A stretch of 64,000 nt of DNA from assembly GCA_002709955.1 (NCBI GenBank), contig PAQY01000013.1, forward strand, positions 380,057 through 444,056. The letters run 5' to 3'. Source of the DNA: Rhodospirillaceae bacterium. Lineage in GTDB: Bacteria; Pseudomonadota; Alphaproteobacteria; UBA8366; Aestuariispiraceae. The notes beneath the pieces were generated by a model. It was not told the origin of the DNA and made no database searches. It saw only the letters and a list, made by a program, of their open reading frames with translations. This document shows, piece after piece, positions 9,550 through 18,033 of the stretch. The first letter of the stretch is position 1. Every line of letters starts with the position of its first letter. Position numbers and translations under genes: made by a program.

Positions 9550-9774
9550 GGTGCGTGATGCTCTGGACCCCGGATCAAGTCCGGGGTGACGGTTATTGTC
9601 ATTCCCGCGTAGGCGAGAATCCAGGGCGGTGGGTGATTTGGGTGCGTGATGCTCTGGACCCCGGATCAAGTCCGGGGTGACGATTTCTGTCATTCCCGCG
9701 TAGGCGGGAATCCAGGGCGGTGGGTGATTTGGGTGCGTGAAGCTCTGGACCCCGGATCACGTCCGGGATGACGC
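9550..9774. repeat. tandem 91-bp intergenic repeat (two full units and a partial third)
   Basis: Units begin at 9550, 9641 and 9732, each starting GGTGCGTGA-gCTCTGGACCC; the period is exactly 91 bp. Each unit holds a palindrome ACCCCGGA-tcaag-TCCGGGGT and a second one around CCCGCGTAGGCGGG, with GTCATTCCCGC next to it. Sequence of this type (CTGGACCCCGGATCAAGTCCGGGGTGAC) is a known dispersed palindromic repeat of many alphaproteobacterial genomes. The third unit ends after its first palindrome. It fills the space between queA and tgt. Confidence 0.9.
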
Positions 9775-9835
9775 CCTCTTGGGGCGGCGTGCGGAAAAGG
9801 GCGGGTTAAAGGTTTAAATTTTGAAAGGCTTCGAT

Positions 9836-10963
9836 ATGGCTGAGTTTGGATTTACCCTGTTGGGAACCGATGGCGGCGCGCGGCGCGGGCGGGTTCAAAC
9901 GGCGCATGGATCTATAGAAACACCGGCCTTCATGCCCGTTGGCACGGCTGGCACCGTGAAGGCGATGATGCCGGAATCGGTGGCGGCGACCGGTGCGGAA
10001 ATCGTGCTGGGCAATACCTATCACCTGATGCTGCGGCCGGGGGCAGAGCGGGTGGAGTCGCTGGGCGGCCTGCATAAATTCATGAATTGGCCGGGCCCGA
10101 TCCTGACCGATTCCGGGGGATATCAGGTCATGTCGCTGGCCGCATTGCGCAAGATCACCGAACAGGGTGTTCGTTTTCGCAGCCACATTGACGGCAGTTA
10201 TCAGAACCTGTCGCCGGAAAGTTCCATGCTGATCCAGCATCAACTGGATGCCGATATCACCATGGCCTTTGATGAATGCACGCCCTTTCCGGCAGAAGAG
10301 GAGGTGGCCGCAGCCTCCATGGAGCTTTCCATGCGCTGGGCGGCCCGGTCCAAGGCGGCGTTTAAGACGCGGCCTGGCTATGGCTTGTTTGGGATTGTTC
10401 AGGGTGGGGTTTATGAAATTCTGCGCCATCGTTCCATCGCGGCGCTGACCGATATCGGGTTTGACGGCTATGCTGTGGGCGGTCTGGCCGTGGGCGAAGG
10501 GCAGGAATTGATGTTTTCCACCCTGGATTACACGATGCCCGCCCTGCCAGAAGATCGCCCGCGTTACTTGATGGGCGTTGGAAAGCCGGATGATCTGGTC
10601 GGCGCGGTGAAGCGTGGCATTGATATGTTCGACTGTGTCCTGCCCACCCGGTCGGGCCGCAATGCCCAGGCCTTCACGCGGCGCGGCACGGTCAATCTAA
10701 AGAATGCGCGCCATGCCGATGATCCAAGACCCCTGGACGAGGAATGTCCCTGTCCCGCCTGCACCAAGTACAGCCGCGCCTATCTACATCACTTGATCAA
10801 GGCGCAGGAATTGTTAGGACCCATGCTGCTGACCTGGCACAATCTGGCCTATTACCAGCACTTGATGGCCGGTATGCGGGGCGCGATTGAGGCGGGCAAG
10901 TTTGAGGATTTTGAAGCCGCCTTCCATGCCGAACGCACCATCGGTGATATACCGGTACTTTAA
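9836..10963 (+). CDS. tgt: queuine tRNA-guanine transglycosylase
   Basis: 375 residues. Tgt swaps guanine 34 of GUN-anticodon tRNAs for preQ1. Catalytic Asp 92 is in [12 protein letters not shown] and the nucleophile Asp 266 in [16 protein letters not shown]; the zinc site is Cys 304, Cys 306, Cys 309 and His 335 ([16 protein letters not shown] and TWHNLAYY). The start ATG 9836 has GAAAGG 7 bp upstream; the frame extends to a TTG at 9821 that overlaps that site. It follows queA after the repeat block, so the repeat hairpins may lower read-through. Confidence 0.97.
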   Translation: MAEFGFTLLGTDGGARRGRVQTAHGSIETPAFMPVGTAGTVKAMMPESVAATGAEIVLGNTYHLMLRPGAERVESLGGLHKFMNWPGPILTDSGGYQVMSLAALRKITEQGVRFRSHIDGSYQNLSPESSMLIQHQLDADITMAFDECTPFPAEEEVAAASMELSMRWAARSKAAFKTRPGYGLFGIVQGGVYEILRHRSIAALTDIGFDGYAVGGLAVGEGQELMFSTLDYTMPALPEDRPRYLMGVGKPDDLVGAVKRGIDMFDCVLPTRSGRNAQAFTRRGTVNLKNARHADDPRPLDEECPCPACTKYSRAYLHHLIKAQELLGPMLLTWHNLAYYQHLMAGMRGAIEAGKFEDFEAAFHAERTIGDIPVL

Positions 10964-11007
10964 ACTCTTTCGGAATCTGTGTCGTGACATAATGCGGTGG
11001 TTTTGCA

Positions 11008-11601
11008 TCAACGGCTTTCGTAGTAGATCCGTATTCTTGCATATTCCATTAATTCATAGCGGGTCAGTTCCGCGACTAAACTTTTTCTGTAATCCTCTGA
11101 TATAAACATTTTCACGGACCCTCTCCAGGAGGCCAAACTGTTCCTTTCTCGCGGACTTATCTTTACCTTATTGCTTCGTCTGGTGCTTAAACCCCTCTCT
11201 TCAGCGATTTTCTTAAGAACATTCTCTAAGACATCGAGAGAGTCGGCTCCGTTAATGCCACTGGCAGAAACGATACAAACATTCGAACTGGCCCAAAAGT
11301 CTGATAAACTTTCTAAAAGCATAACATTTACATCATCGCCGTTGGGAAAAGGGACGTTCCAGTCGGACAACACCAGCTGACTCAGGTCATTTTTTGTGCC
11401 ACCATTTCTTGCCGCCAGCTGGTCCAGATTTTCTGGGGAAAACTCCGTTCCAATGCAGTACTCCTCAGCCAATCGACCCAGTTGCTCAGAGCGCTCTTTT
11501 TCTTGTGGAGTGTTTGCATCCCTTGCAAAGACGGTCGTTGTGAAGGACAGACATACAATCCCTGCAAAGAATATTGTCAGCCAGTTTTGCCTTTGGGTCA
11601 T
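11008..11601 (-). CDS. hypothetical secreted protein, AT-rich gene
   Basis: 197 residues starting MTQRQNWLTIFFAGIVCLSF, with a signal peptide and likely cleavage after VFA (residues 24-26). The mature part is charged, with motifs EYCIGTEFSPENLDQLAARNGG and VCIVSASGINGADSLDVL that I do not recognise; two cysteines could form a disulfide. The longer frame from 11670 has no ribosome site; ATG 11601 gives a clean signal peptide. The base composition is clearly lower in GC than the flanking tgt and queG genes and the gene runs against them, which suggests a later insertion into a queuosine locus. Function unknown. Confidence 0.7.
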   Translation of the reverse strand: MTQRQNWLTIFFAGIVCLSFTTTVFARDANTPQEKERSEQLGRLAEEYCIGTEFSPENLDQLAARNGGTKNDLSQLVLSDWNVPFPNGDDVNVMLLESLSDFWASSNVCIVSASGINGADSLDVLENVLKKIAEERGLSTRRSNKVKISPRERNSLASWRGSVKMFISEDYRKSLVAELTRYELMEYARIRIYYESR

Positions 11602-11731
11602 TTCTGTGCCTCGCTTTAAAGTCCGGTACGGCATCCAAAGTCGCATTTTGCAGTTTTTTCTTTTCAACATACAACCTAAAATTTTGTAATTTGTACGGGC
11701 TGTTTAGGATTGGATCGGGTATTTTGATGGC

Positions 11732-12856
11732 ATGACAGGTGCCCTTCAAACGACAGTCAAAGATTCCATCCGCGCGCAGGCCCTTCAGGCGGGGTTTCAG
11801 GCTGTGGGGTTTGGGCCTGCCGCGATGGGCGAGCGGGAGCAGGGGCGGTTGCAGGCCTTTGTGGACAGCGGGCAGAATGGGGATATGGCCTGGATGGCCG
11901 ATCATCTGGACCGGCGGCTCTCCCCCAAAGGGCTGTGGCCCGATGCGCGCAGCGTGATTGTTCTGGCGATGAATTATGGGCCGGAAGAAGACCCAATGGC
12001 GATGCTGGAGCAACCGGACCTTGCCAATATCTCCTGCTATGCCCGCAACCGTGATTATCACGATCTGATCAAAAAGCGCCTGAAGCAGGTGGCCCGCTGG
12101 ATCGTTGGTCAGTATGGCGGCGATGTGAAGGTGTTCGTCGATACCGCCCCGGTGATGGAAAAGCCGCTGGCCGCGCTGTCTGGTATTGGCTGGCAGGGCA
12201 AGCACACCAATCTGGTGTCGCGCGATTATGGATCCTGGCTGTTTCTGGGGGAGATTTATACGACCCTGGATCTGGTCGCAGATGAAGCGCAGGGGGATCA
12301 TTGCGGCGGGTGTCGGCGCTGTCTGGATGTCTGTCCAACACAGGCCTTCCCCGCGCCCTATACCCTGGATGCGACACGCTGCATCAGCTATCTGACGATT
12401 GAGCATAAGGGGCCGATCCCGGTGGAATTCAGGAAGGCGATGGGCAATCGAATCTATGGCTGTGATGACTGTCTGGCGGTCTGCCCCTGGAATAAATTTG
12501 CCACCCCCACCCAGGAGACGTGGTTCCTGCCCCGCGAGTCAGTTCAAGGGGCGACCTTGGCACTCTATCTGGGGTTGGATGATGCGGCGTTCCGAGCCTG
12601 CTTTTCAGGGTCGCCGGTAAAGCGCATTGGGCGGGACCGGTTCTTGCGCAATGTACTGATCGCGGTGGGCAATAGCGGGAATGATACATTGGTGCCTGCT
12701 GTGATTGGCCTGCTGGCTGATCCCAATCCGATTGTGCGGGGGGCGGCTGTTTGGGCCTTGAGCCAATTATCGACGACAGAGTTTCAGCGTTTGAAGTCTG
12801 AGCGAATGGGGCCGGAAACCGACCCTGACGTTCTGGCAGAATGGTCTTTAGAATAG
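11732..12856 (+). CDS. queG: epoxyqueuosine reductase
   Basis: 374 residues. QueG reduces epoxyqueuosine in tRNA to queuosine using cobalamin and two [4Fe-4S] clusters. The clusters are bound by Cys 191, 194, 197, 201 (CGGCRRCLDVCP) and Cys 217, 244, 247, 251 (CDDCLAVCPWNK). Asp 138 in VFVDTAPVMEKP is the likely proton donor. The C-terminus carries HEAT-like repeats (VPAVIGLLADPNPIVRGAAVWALSQL), normal for QueG. It completes the queuosine set of this locus; the cobalamin need fits with the B12-dependent ribonucleotide reductase downstream. Confidence 0.97.
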   Translation: MTGALQTTVKDSIRAQALQAGFQAVGFGPAAMGEREQGRLQAFVDSGQNGDMAWMADHLDRRLSPKGLWPDARSVIVLAMNYGPEEDPMAMLEQPDLANISCYARNRDYHDLIKKRLKQVARWIVGQYGGDVKVFVDTAPVMEKPLAALSGIGWQGKHTNLVSRDYGSWLFLGEIYTTLDLVADEAQGDHCGGCRRCLDVCPTQAFPAPYTLDATRCISYLTIEHKGPIPVEFRKAMGNRIYGCDDCLAVCPWNKFATPTQETWFLPRESVQGATLALYLGLDDAAFRACFSGSPVKRIGRDRFLRNVLIAVGNSGNDTLVPAVIGLLADPNPIVRGAAVWALSQLSTTEFQRLKSERMGPETDPDVLAEWSLE

Positions 12857-12888
12857 AAAAGGCCCGCCCCTGTTAAAGAGGCGGGCCT
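12856..12888 (-). terminator. intrinsic terminator of rpmB
   Basis: On the minus strand AGGCCCGCC (12888-12880) pairs with GGCGGGCCT (12868-12860) and is followed by TTTTC. It lies about 40 bp after the rpmB stop and directly after the queG stop on the other strand; the plus-strand side has no T-run, so it mainly serves rpmB. Confidence 0.82.
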
Positions 12889-12927
12889 GATACTCTAGCA
12901 CACGCTATTTGCGCGGCACCCTTCGCC

Positions 12928-13221
12928 TTATTTGGCGATGGCGGCCTGGCGCTTCACAATGCGGCGCTTCAGCTTCTTGGCTTCGTCCGTCAGCTTGCGG
13001 GCTGGCGTGTTCAGCAGGAATTCATCGATACCGCCCTTTTTATCCACCGTGCGCATGGCACGGGTGGTCAGGCGCATGCGAATGCGCTCGCCCAGGATAT
13101 CGCTTTGCAGGCGGACAACTTGCAGGTTCGGCAAAAAGCGCCGACGGCTGTGGTTCATAGCGTGAGAAACGTTGTTACCGCTCATCACGCCTGTGCCGGA
13201 AATATCGCACCGACGAGACAT
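12928..13221 (-). CDS. rpmB: 50S ribosomal protein L28
   Basis: 97 residues, the length usual for alphaproteobacterial L28 with its C-terminal extension. The start MSRRCDISGTGVMSGNNVSH and the following SRRRFLPNLQVVRLQSD are diagnostic; the protein is very basic. It is a structural protein of the large ribosomal subunit. The gene is monocistronic, with its own terminator at 12888-12856 and a roughly 310-bp upstream region shared with a divergent outer-membrane enzyme gene. Confidence 0.98.
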   Translation of the reverse strand: MSRRCDISGTGVMSGNNVSHAMNHSRRRFLPNLQVVRLQSDILGERIRMRLTTRAMRTVDKKGGIDEFLLNTPARKLTDEAKKLKRRIVKRQAAIAK

Positions 13222-13533
13222 GGCTTTAGTCCTTTCCAGTCATTTCAGAAGTTCCACCCGCTCTTCTTTCGGCGGCAGGCTTTCTTCCGCGTTATTGCTT
13301 GCTTATAAGCCCCCTTGGTATGTCTCCATCCAGGAAAGCCGGTGCATTTAGGGTATCGGACCCCCGGTCGTCAAGCCTTTCGCGCCGGTTTTCAGGCCTT
13401 GTTGCGCTTTGGCTACATAAAATGTGCCTGATTGGCACATTTGCGTATTTTTCGTGAGTTTTTTCAAATGTTGGCGCATATTCCCTACGCTTGAAAGAGC
13501 CTATGAATGCCGTGGTGTTTTGGGGGAAGTGCC
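13222..13533. other. 312-bp divergent intergenic region between rpmB and pagL-like gene
   Basis: Holds the promoters of both genes and a perfect inverted repeat at 13420-13442 (listed separately). No reading frame in it is convincing; the 83-residue minus-strand frame from 13543 has no recognisable similarity and crosses the inverted repeat. Confidence 0.5.
13420..13442. promoter_or_regulatory. perfect inverted repeat, candidate operator
   Basis: AAATGTGCC (13420-13428), spacer TGATT, GGCACATTT (13434-13442): nine matched bases per arm, about 90 bp before the pagL-like start. No T-run follows directly, so an operator is more likely than a terminator. It is not a sigma-54 promoter: GG and GC are not spaced by ten bases. 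Confidence 0.45.
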
Positions 13534-14055
13534 GTGTTTCCACGTTTTAGCCTGATTTTCGCGATTATCGCGACGATTTTCGGTCTGTCTGTGTCGCCTG
13601 CAATGGCACAAAACACGGATAAGGAACCGTCCTTTATTCGGTTTGGGTCTGGATATTACGATATCAATGACGACCACAGCGCGGCAGAATTTCATCTGGA
13701 ATATATTTCAGGGTCGAAATGGTGGGTCTTTAATCCCTTCGTCGGGGCAATGGCGACCAGTGATACAGCGTTTTACGGATATGCCGGGATTCGGTTGGAT
13801 CTGTTCGTGGGGCGTCGCTTCGTGATCACCCCATCTTTTGCGCCGGGCCTGTACCATGATGGCGACGGCAAGGATCTGGGCTATCCGATTGAGTTCCGAT
13901 CTGCGATTGAATTTGCCTATCGATTCGATGATCGCTCTCGTCTTGGCCTCAGCCTGTATCATCTGTCGAATGCGGGATTGGATGAAAACAATCCTGGCAC
14001 CGAAGTGATCAACCTGCACTATTCCTATCCCCTGACCAGCCTGTTTGGCGACTGA
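13534..14055 (+). CDS. PagL-like lipid A 3-O-deacylase, outer membrane
   Basis: 173 residues. A signal peptide MFPRFSLIFAIIATIFGLSV ends at AMA-Q near residue 26; the rest alternates like an eight-strand beta barrel and ends in an aromatic-rich strand. The catalytic region SLYHLSNAGLDENNPGTEVI shows the His-x-Ser-Asn and Asn-Pro-Gly pattern of PagL, with the catalytic Glu expected a few residues on. PagL removes the 3-position acyl chain of lipid A at the outer membrane. The start is GTG 13534 with GGGGGAAG just upstream; ATG 13507 lacks a ribosome site and would spoil the signal peptide. The family call is good; activity is inferred. Confidence 0.82.
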   Translation: MFPRFSLIFAIIATIFGLSVSPAMAQNTDKEPSFIRFGSGYYDINDDHSAAEFHLEYISGSKWWVFNPFVGAMATSDTAFYGYAGIRLDLFVGRRFVITPSFAPGLYHDGDGKDLGYPIEFRSAIEFAYRFDDRSRLGLSLYHLSNAGLDENNPGTEVINLHYSYPLTSLFGD

Positions 14056-14109
14056 TCGCCGTATAAGCGGTTAGGCATCGTTGCGGGCGTTTATGAATTT
14101 TTCACTTTT

Positions 14110-14129
14110 AATTCAATTATTATTGAATT
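14110..14129. promoter_or_regulatory. inverted repeat before arsR, probable ArsR operator
   Basis: AATTCAAT-tatt-ATTGAATT, arms of eight perfect bases, ends 11 bp before the arsR ATG. ArsR/SmtB repressors bind AT-rich inverted repeats of this kind over their own promoters. Confidence 0.6.
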
Positions 14130-14140
14130 ATTGAAGTATC

Positions 14141-14512
14141 ATGCTTGATACAAAATCCGCCGTCACTGTTTTGACCGCTCTTGCCCAGGGCCATCGCTTG
14201 GAAGTGTTTCGCCGCCTTGTCGCGGCGGAACCAGAAGGCATGGCGGCTGGTGAATTGGCCCGGCAATTGGATGTCGCGCCTGCGGCCCTGTCGTTTCATC
14301 TCACCCATTTGGGGCATGCGGGTCTGGTTACCTCATCCCGTCAGGGGCGCAGCATCATCTATCGCGCAGATTTCAGCACGATGCGAACTTTGCTGGGCTA
14401 TCTGACACAGGATTGTTGCGGCGGGCGGCCGGAAATCTGTGGCGACCTGTCTGTGTGGAATGCCGCAGAAGGCTGTGCGCCGACGCGCCGCACATCAAAG
14501 GACGTTAAATGA
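14141..14512 (+). CDS. arsR: ArsR-family repressor
   Basis: 123 residues, winged helix. The recognition region is LDVAPAALSFHLTHLGHAGLV (split here as residues about 45-65) followed by the wing SSRQGRSIIYRADF. A cysteine cluster DCCGGRPEIC (about residues 92-101) near the C-terminus is a likely As(III) site of the type seen in proteobacterial ArsR. The perfect inverted repeat 14110-14129 in front is the probable autoregulatory operator. An ACR3 arsenite pump follows about 120 bp downstream, which supports arsenic sensing. No arsC reductase is in the window. Confidence 0.9.
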   Translation: MLDTKSAVTVLTALAQGHRLEVFRRLVAAEPEGMAAGELARQLDVAPAALSFHLTHLGHAGLVTSSRQGRSIIYRADFSTMRTLLGYLTQDCCGGRPEICGDLSVWNAAEGCAPTRRTSKDVK

Positions 14513-14630
14513 CCTGCACAGCCGCCAACTCTTCATTCCTCTTTCTGCAAATCTTTCCCATGAAAGCAACGGATTGCCTTTTTGGGGCATGGCCGTGGTG
14601 CGATATGGGGCATAACCGATCGGACATTCT

Positions 14631-15704
14631 ATGAGCACGCAAGATCAGGCAGCCAATCCCCCCGGCGGAATTGGCTTTTTTGAAAAATGGCTGTCAGTCT
14701 GGGTGGGGCTGTGCATCGTTGCAGGCGTCGTGTTGGGTAATCTGGTACCGGACGTCTTCGCAATGTTGGCTGGCTTTGAATATGCGTCGGTCAATCTGGT
14801 CGTTGCGGTTCTGATCTGGGCGATGGTCTATCCAATGATGGTTGCCATTGATTTTGCCAGCCTGACCCATATCGGGGAACGCCCGAAAGGCCTGATCCTG
14901 ACGCTGGTGGTGAACTGGCTGATCAAGCCGTTCAGCATGGCGGCTTTAGGTGTGGTGTTCTTTGAATATGTTTTTGCCGATCTGATCGCGCCGGCTGATG
15001 CGACACAGTATATTGCCGGTCTGATTCTATTGGGCGCGGCACCGTGCACGGCGATGGTCTTTGTCTGGTCACAACTGACACGGGGGGATGCGGCCTATAC
15101 GCTGGTTCAGGTATCGGTCAATGATGTCATCATGATCTTTGCCTTTGCCCCGATTGTTGCGGTGTTGCTGGGGGTGACAGATATCGTCGTGCCTTGGGAT
15201 ACGCTGCTGTTATCCGTCGGCCTGTATATCATCATCCCGCTGGCTGCCGGGGCATTGACCCGCAAGGCGCTGATGCGCCGACGCACGGGCAATCCAGATG
15301 CGGCCGTGCAGGCCTTTACCGCAGCGGTAAAGCCGATTTCCGTACTGGGCCTGCTGGCGACGGTGGTGCTGTTATTCGGATTTCAGGCGCAGGTTCTGTT
15401 GGAAAAGCCCCTGGTGATCGCCTTGATCGCGGTGCCGCTGCTGATTCAGTCTTACGGCATTTTTGTCATCGCCTATGGTGCTGCCTGGCTGTGGCGGGTG
15501 CCGTTCAACATTGCGGCCCCCTGCGCCCTGATCGGTACGTCAAACTTCTTTGAATTGGCGGTGGCGGTTGCGATCAGCCTTTTCGGGTTGGATTCCGGGG
15601 CTGCCCTGGCGACTGTGGTTGGGGTTCTGGTCGAAGTGCCGGTGATGCTGTCGCTGGTCGCCTTTGCCAATCGCACGCAGCAGCATTTCCCCCGGAAAGG
15701 CTAG
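14631..15704 (+). CDS. acr3: ACR3-family arsenite efflux permease
   Basis: 357 residues with about ten membrane helices. ACR3 exports arsenite driven by the proton gradient. The family motif [15 protein letters not shown] carries the conserved Cys needed for transport; [19 protein letters not shown] is the second conserved block. It lies downstream of arsR on the same strand with a 118-bp gap, so it may be read from the arsR promoter or its own. Arsenate reduction would have to be encoded elsewhere. Confidence 0.95.
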   Translation: MSTQDQAANPPGGIGFFEKWLSVWVGLCIVAGVVLGNLVPDVFAMLAGFEYASVNLVVAVLIWAMVYPMMVAIDFASLTHIGERPKGLILTLVVNWLIKPFSMAALGVVFFEYVFADLIAPADATQYIAGLILLGAAPCTAMVFVWSQLTRGDAAYTLVQVSVNDVIMIFAFAPIVAVLLGVTDIVVPWDTLLLSVGLYIIIPLAAGALTRKALMRRRTGNPDAAVQAFTAAVKPISVLGLLATVVLLFGFQAQVLLEKPLVIALIAVPLLIQSYGIFVIAYGAAWLWRVPFNIAAPCALIGTSNFFELAVAVAISLFGLDSGAALATVVGVLVEVPVMLSLVAFANRTQQHFPRKG

Positions 15705-15718
15705 TGTGGTGCACCATG

Positions 15719-16144
15719 CTATGGGACAGACCCTAGCGGCCCCTTTAACTCGACGACATTGCCGTCTGGATCGGTGATGTACAGCGACGGGCCATCCCCT
15801 TCCGCCCCATAGCGGGACGCGATATCCTGTGGCGTTACTGCAATATCGTGTGCTTTGAGGTGGCTACACAAGGTTTCCGGGACAAAAGGATCAATGGCCA
15901 GGCAGATGTGATCCACATTGCGGCCTTCTTTGCCGGGGCCTTTGCCACCCATCGCCCCCAGTTTTCCAGATAATGGCACCAGATCGATCAGACACGCGCC
16001 GGCGCGCAACTGGATCAGGCCCAAGTCCTGTTGTTCCTTTTCCAGATGGCAGCCCAGGATGTCACGGTAGAAATGCAGGGACTTATCCAGATCCGCAATG
16101 CGCAGAACAACATGGTCAATTCGCTTAATCCGGAAGGGCGGCAT
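15719..16144 (-). CDS. VOC-family protein (glyoxalase-like)
   Basis: 141 residues with two VOC modules. RIDHVVLRIADLDKSLHFYRD gives the first metal ligand His, HICLAIDP the second and NVVELKGP a Glu, so a His-His-Glu type metal site is plausible. The region FYRDILGCHLEKEQQDLGLIQL resembles glyoxalase/virulence-type VOC proteins. The start is 6 bp below the stop of the zinc-ribbon gene upstream, so the two are probably co-transcribed. Substrate unknown. Confidence 0.85.
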   Translation of the reverse strand: MPPFRIKRIDHVVLRIADLDKSLHFYRDILGCHLEKEQQDLGLIQLRAGACLIDLVPLSGKLGAMGGKGPGKEGRNVDHICLAIDPFVPETLCSHLKAHDIAVTPQDIASRYGAEGDGPSLYITDPDGNVVELKGPLGSVP

Positions 16145-16150
16145 TAATCC

Positions 16151-17110
16151 TCAGTTGCTGTTGGAATTGGTGCTGGGCGTATCCGTTCCCTGACTTTCCG
16201 TGCCGGTGGGGGCAGACGGACCCTCAGACTTCATTTCTTCCGACCCATCTTCAATGGCGCTTTCAGTATTGGGCAACAGCGTGAAATTCGCATTGGTCAC
16301 ACCCGATGGCGGATTGATGACTTCTGTGGTGAAGGAAACCGTTTCCCCAGGCAGAATATCAGGCTTGTCCGCCGTGAAGGTCCAGACATGCAATTCCTGC
16401 TGGTTGGTATCCACCAGGGACCCCCGCAGCAGGGGAATATCGACCCGTTCTGACAATTTCGATGTGATCTTACCGGTAAAGACCAATCGAATGCCATCTT
16501 CGGTCTGGATCGCCTTGGCCTCATCAGCCTCTGGAATCAGGCCGTTGATCAGCAGGTTGGCGTCCAGCCCGACCCAGGAATAGACCTTGGCGATTGGCGG
16601 ATAGGCGGACACGATGCCATCGCGGAAGAAGAAACCGACGGCCCCGGTGGCGATTAACAGAATCAGCAAAATCACCCAGGCCATGACGGGGCTTTTCTTT
16701 TCCACCTTGGGCTGACGCTGACGCAGCACAAAATCCCCATCCGGCGCAAGCGGCGGCGGGTCCATGCCGTCTGGCGGCGAATTCATATCATTGGCCGACA
16801 TGCCATTGGGCGCGGGTGATCGTAGCGGTGCGGCAGCCGCAGGGGGCGGTGCGAAATCTTCTTCCATCCGGTCCACAGGGGCCTCTGATTCCGGTGGTGC
16901 CACTGGCTTGGGGGCAGGGCGTGGCGCTGCGGCGGGGCGCGCGGATGCGGCAGACGCAGCAGGCTTGGGTGCCGCAGGCGCGTCCATCCCGTCTGGCATG
17001 GCATGCCAGACATTCTCACAATTGCGACATTTTACTTTGCGACCCGTTGGCCCAATCGCGTCATCTTTGACACGGAATTTAGTGCTGCAATTGGGGCATG
17101 TCAGAATCAT
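16151..17110 (-). CDS. zinc-ribbon (MJ0042) membrane protein with proline-rich linker
   Basis: 319 residues. The N-terminus MILTCPNCSTKFRVKDDAIG with KCRNCENVW is the MJ0042 CxxC-CxxC zinc ribbon. A long Ala/Pro-rich, low-complexity linker (residues about 45-130) precedes one membrane helix (VMAWVILLILLIATGAVGFF, near 145-165) and a C-terminal domain of the DUF3426 type containing GSLVDTNQQELHVWTFTADK. The layout is cytoplasmic zinc ribbon and periplasmic sensor-like domain. In many alphaproteobacteria it lies divergent from ftsEX as here. Function unknown; an envelope or division link is inference from position. Confidence 0.82.
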   Translation of the reverse strand: MILTCPNCSTKFRVKDDAIGPTGRKVKCRNCENVWHAMPDGMDAPAAPKPAASAASARPAAAPRPAPKPVAPPESEAPVDRMEEDFAPPPAAAAPLRSPAPNGMSANDMNSPPDGMDPPPLAPDGDFVLRQRQPKVEKKSPVMAWVILLILLIATGAVGFFFRDGIVSAYPPIAKVYSWVGLDANLLINGLIPEADEAKAIQTEDGIRLVFTGKITSKLSERVDIPLLRGSLVDTNQQELHVWTFTADKPDILPGETVSFTTEVINPPSGVTNANFTLLPNTESAIEDGSEEMKSEGPSAPTGTESQGTDTPSTNSNSN

Positions 17111-17273
17111 AAGGACCGCGCCGCTTTCAAAGGATATCCAGGATAATCAATTTGTCATCGCAGATTTTGGCGATTCGTGCAACTTTACCAGCGGTTTCAG
17201 CGGCGTCAATTTTAAGCCGGATCGGGGCATGGCCCGGCTTTGCCAAGACCTGCGACGCATGCCATTGTGCGCA

Positions 17274-17313
17274 GGGTCCTAAGACCCCAAATGTGCACGG
17301 GGTCATAAGACCC
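17274..17313. promoter_or_regulatory. two identical short inverted repeats upstream of ftsE
   Basis: GGGTC-ctaa-GACCC (17274-17287) and GGGTC-ataa-GACCC (17300-17313), spaced 26 bp apart start to start, about 20-60 bp before the ftsE ATG. Paired identical palindromes suggest cooperative protein binding; no T-run follows, so they are not terminators. Confidence 0.4.
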
Positions 17314-17331
17314 GGATTCACTTGTCTATTC

Positions 17332-18033
17332 ATGGTAAATGGAACAACCGGCGTGATTCGGTTCGAAAATGTTGGCATGCGATACGGGACCGGTCCAGAG
17401 GTCCTGCGCGACGTGACGTTTGAGTTACCCCCAGGCTCCTTTCATTTTCTGACAGGGGCCAGTGGTGCTGGTAAATCGTCTTTGATGCGGTTGATGTATC
17501 TGGCTCACCGGCCCAGCCGTGGCCTGATTGATATTTTCAATCGCGATTTATCGACGATTCCACGGTCTGATCTGCCTGCCTTGCGCCGTCAGATCGGGGT
17601 TGTGTATCAGGATTTCCGACTGCTGGGTCATTTGACGACGTTCGAAAATGTCGCCCTGCCGCTTAAGATCAAGGGTGCGTCTGAGGGCATGATCCGTAAG
17701 CATGTCGGGGAATTGCTGGCCTGGGTCGGGTTGAATGATCAGGCCCATGCCCGGCCTGCAACCCTGTCTGGTGGACAGCAGCAACGCGCCGCAATCGCGC
17801 GGGCTGTTGTGACGCGGCCGCAATTGCTGTTGGCGGATGAACCAACGGGGAATGTGGATGATGCCTATGCGGTGCGGCTGTTGTTCCTGTTACAGGAATT
17901 GCATCGCCAGGGAACGACTGTCGTAATCGCAACCCATAACCGCGCCTTGATAAAGAAGTTCAGACACCCGGTTCTGCATCTGGAAGATGGCATTTTAAGC
18001 CGCGTAGGAGAGGACCCGGTTTACGATGGCTAA
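17332..18033 (+). CDS. ftsE: cell division ATP-binding protein FtsE
   Basis: 233 residues, ABC ATPase. Walker A GASGAGKS at residues 42-49, signature [14 protein letters not shown], Walker [14 protein letters not shown]. FtsE with FtsX links divisome activity to periplasmic cell-wall hydrolases. The start ATG 17332 is chosen because the conserved strand [11 protein letters not shown] begins at residue 9; the frame runs open further upstream without homology. It overlaps ftsX by 8 bp, so the pair is translationally coupled. Twin inverted repeats lie directly upstream. Confidence 0.95.
   Translation: MVNGTTGVIRFENVGMRYGTGPEVLRDVTFELPPGSFHFLTGASGAGKSSLMRLMYLAHRPSRGLIDIFNRDLSTIPRSDLPALRRQIGVVYQDFRLLGHLTTFENVALPLKIKGASEGMIRKHVGELLAWVGLNDQAHARPATLSGGQQQRAAIARAVVTRPQLLLADEPTGNVDDAYAVRLLFLLQELHRQGTTVVIATHNRALIKKFRHPVLHLEDGILSRVGEDPVYDG

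Noticed and set aside
9550-9774. CRISPR-like or coding repeat
   Set aside because: The 91-bp units are whole-unit duplications with conserved spacers, not repeat-spacer structure, and contain no stable reading frame.
11486-12406. 306-residue minus-strand frame opposite queG and running into the AT-rich gene
   Set aside because: Conflicts with queG, whose iron-sulfur motifs are complete, and has no protein signature.
13434-13447. Sigma-54 promoter (GGCAC ... GC)
   Set aside because: GG and GC are separated by seven bases rather than ten; the bases belong to the inverted repeat.
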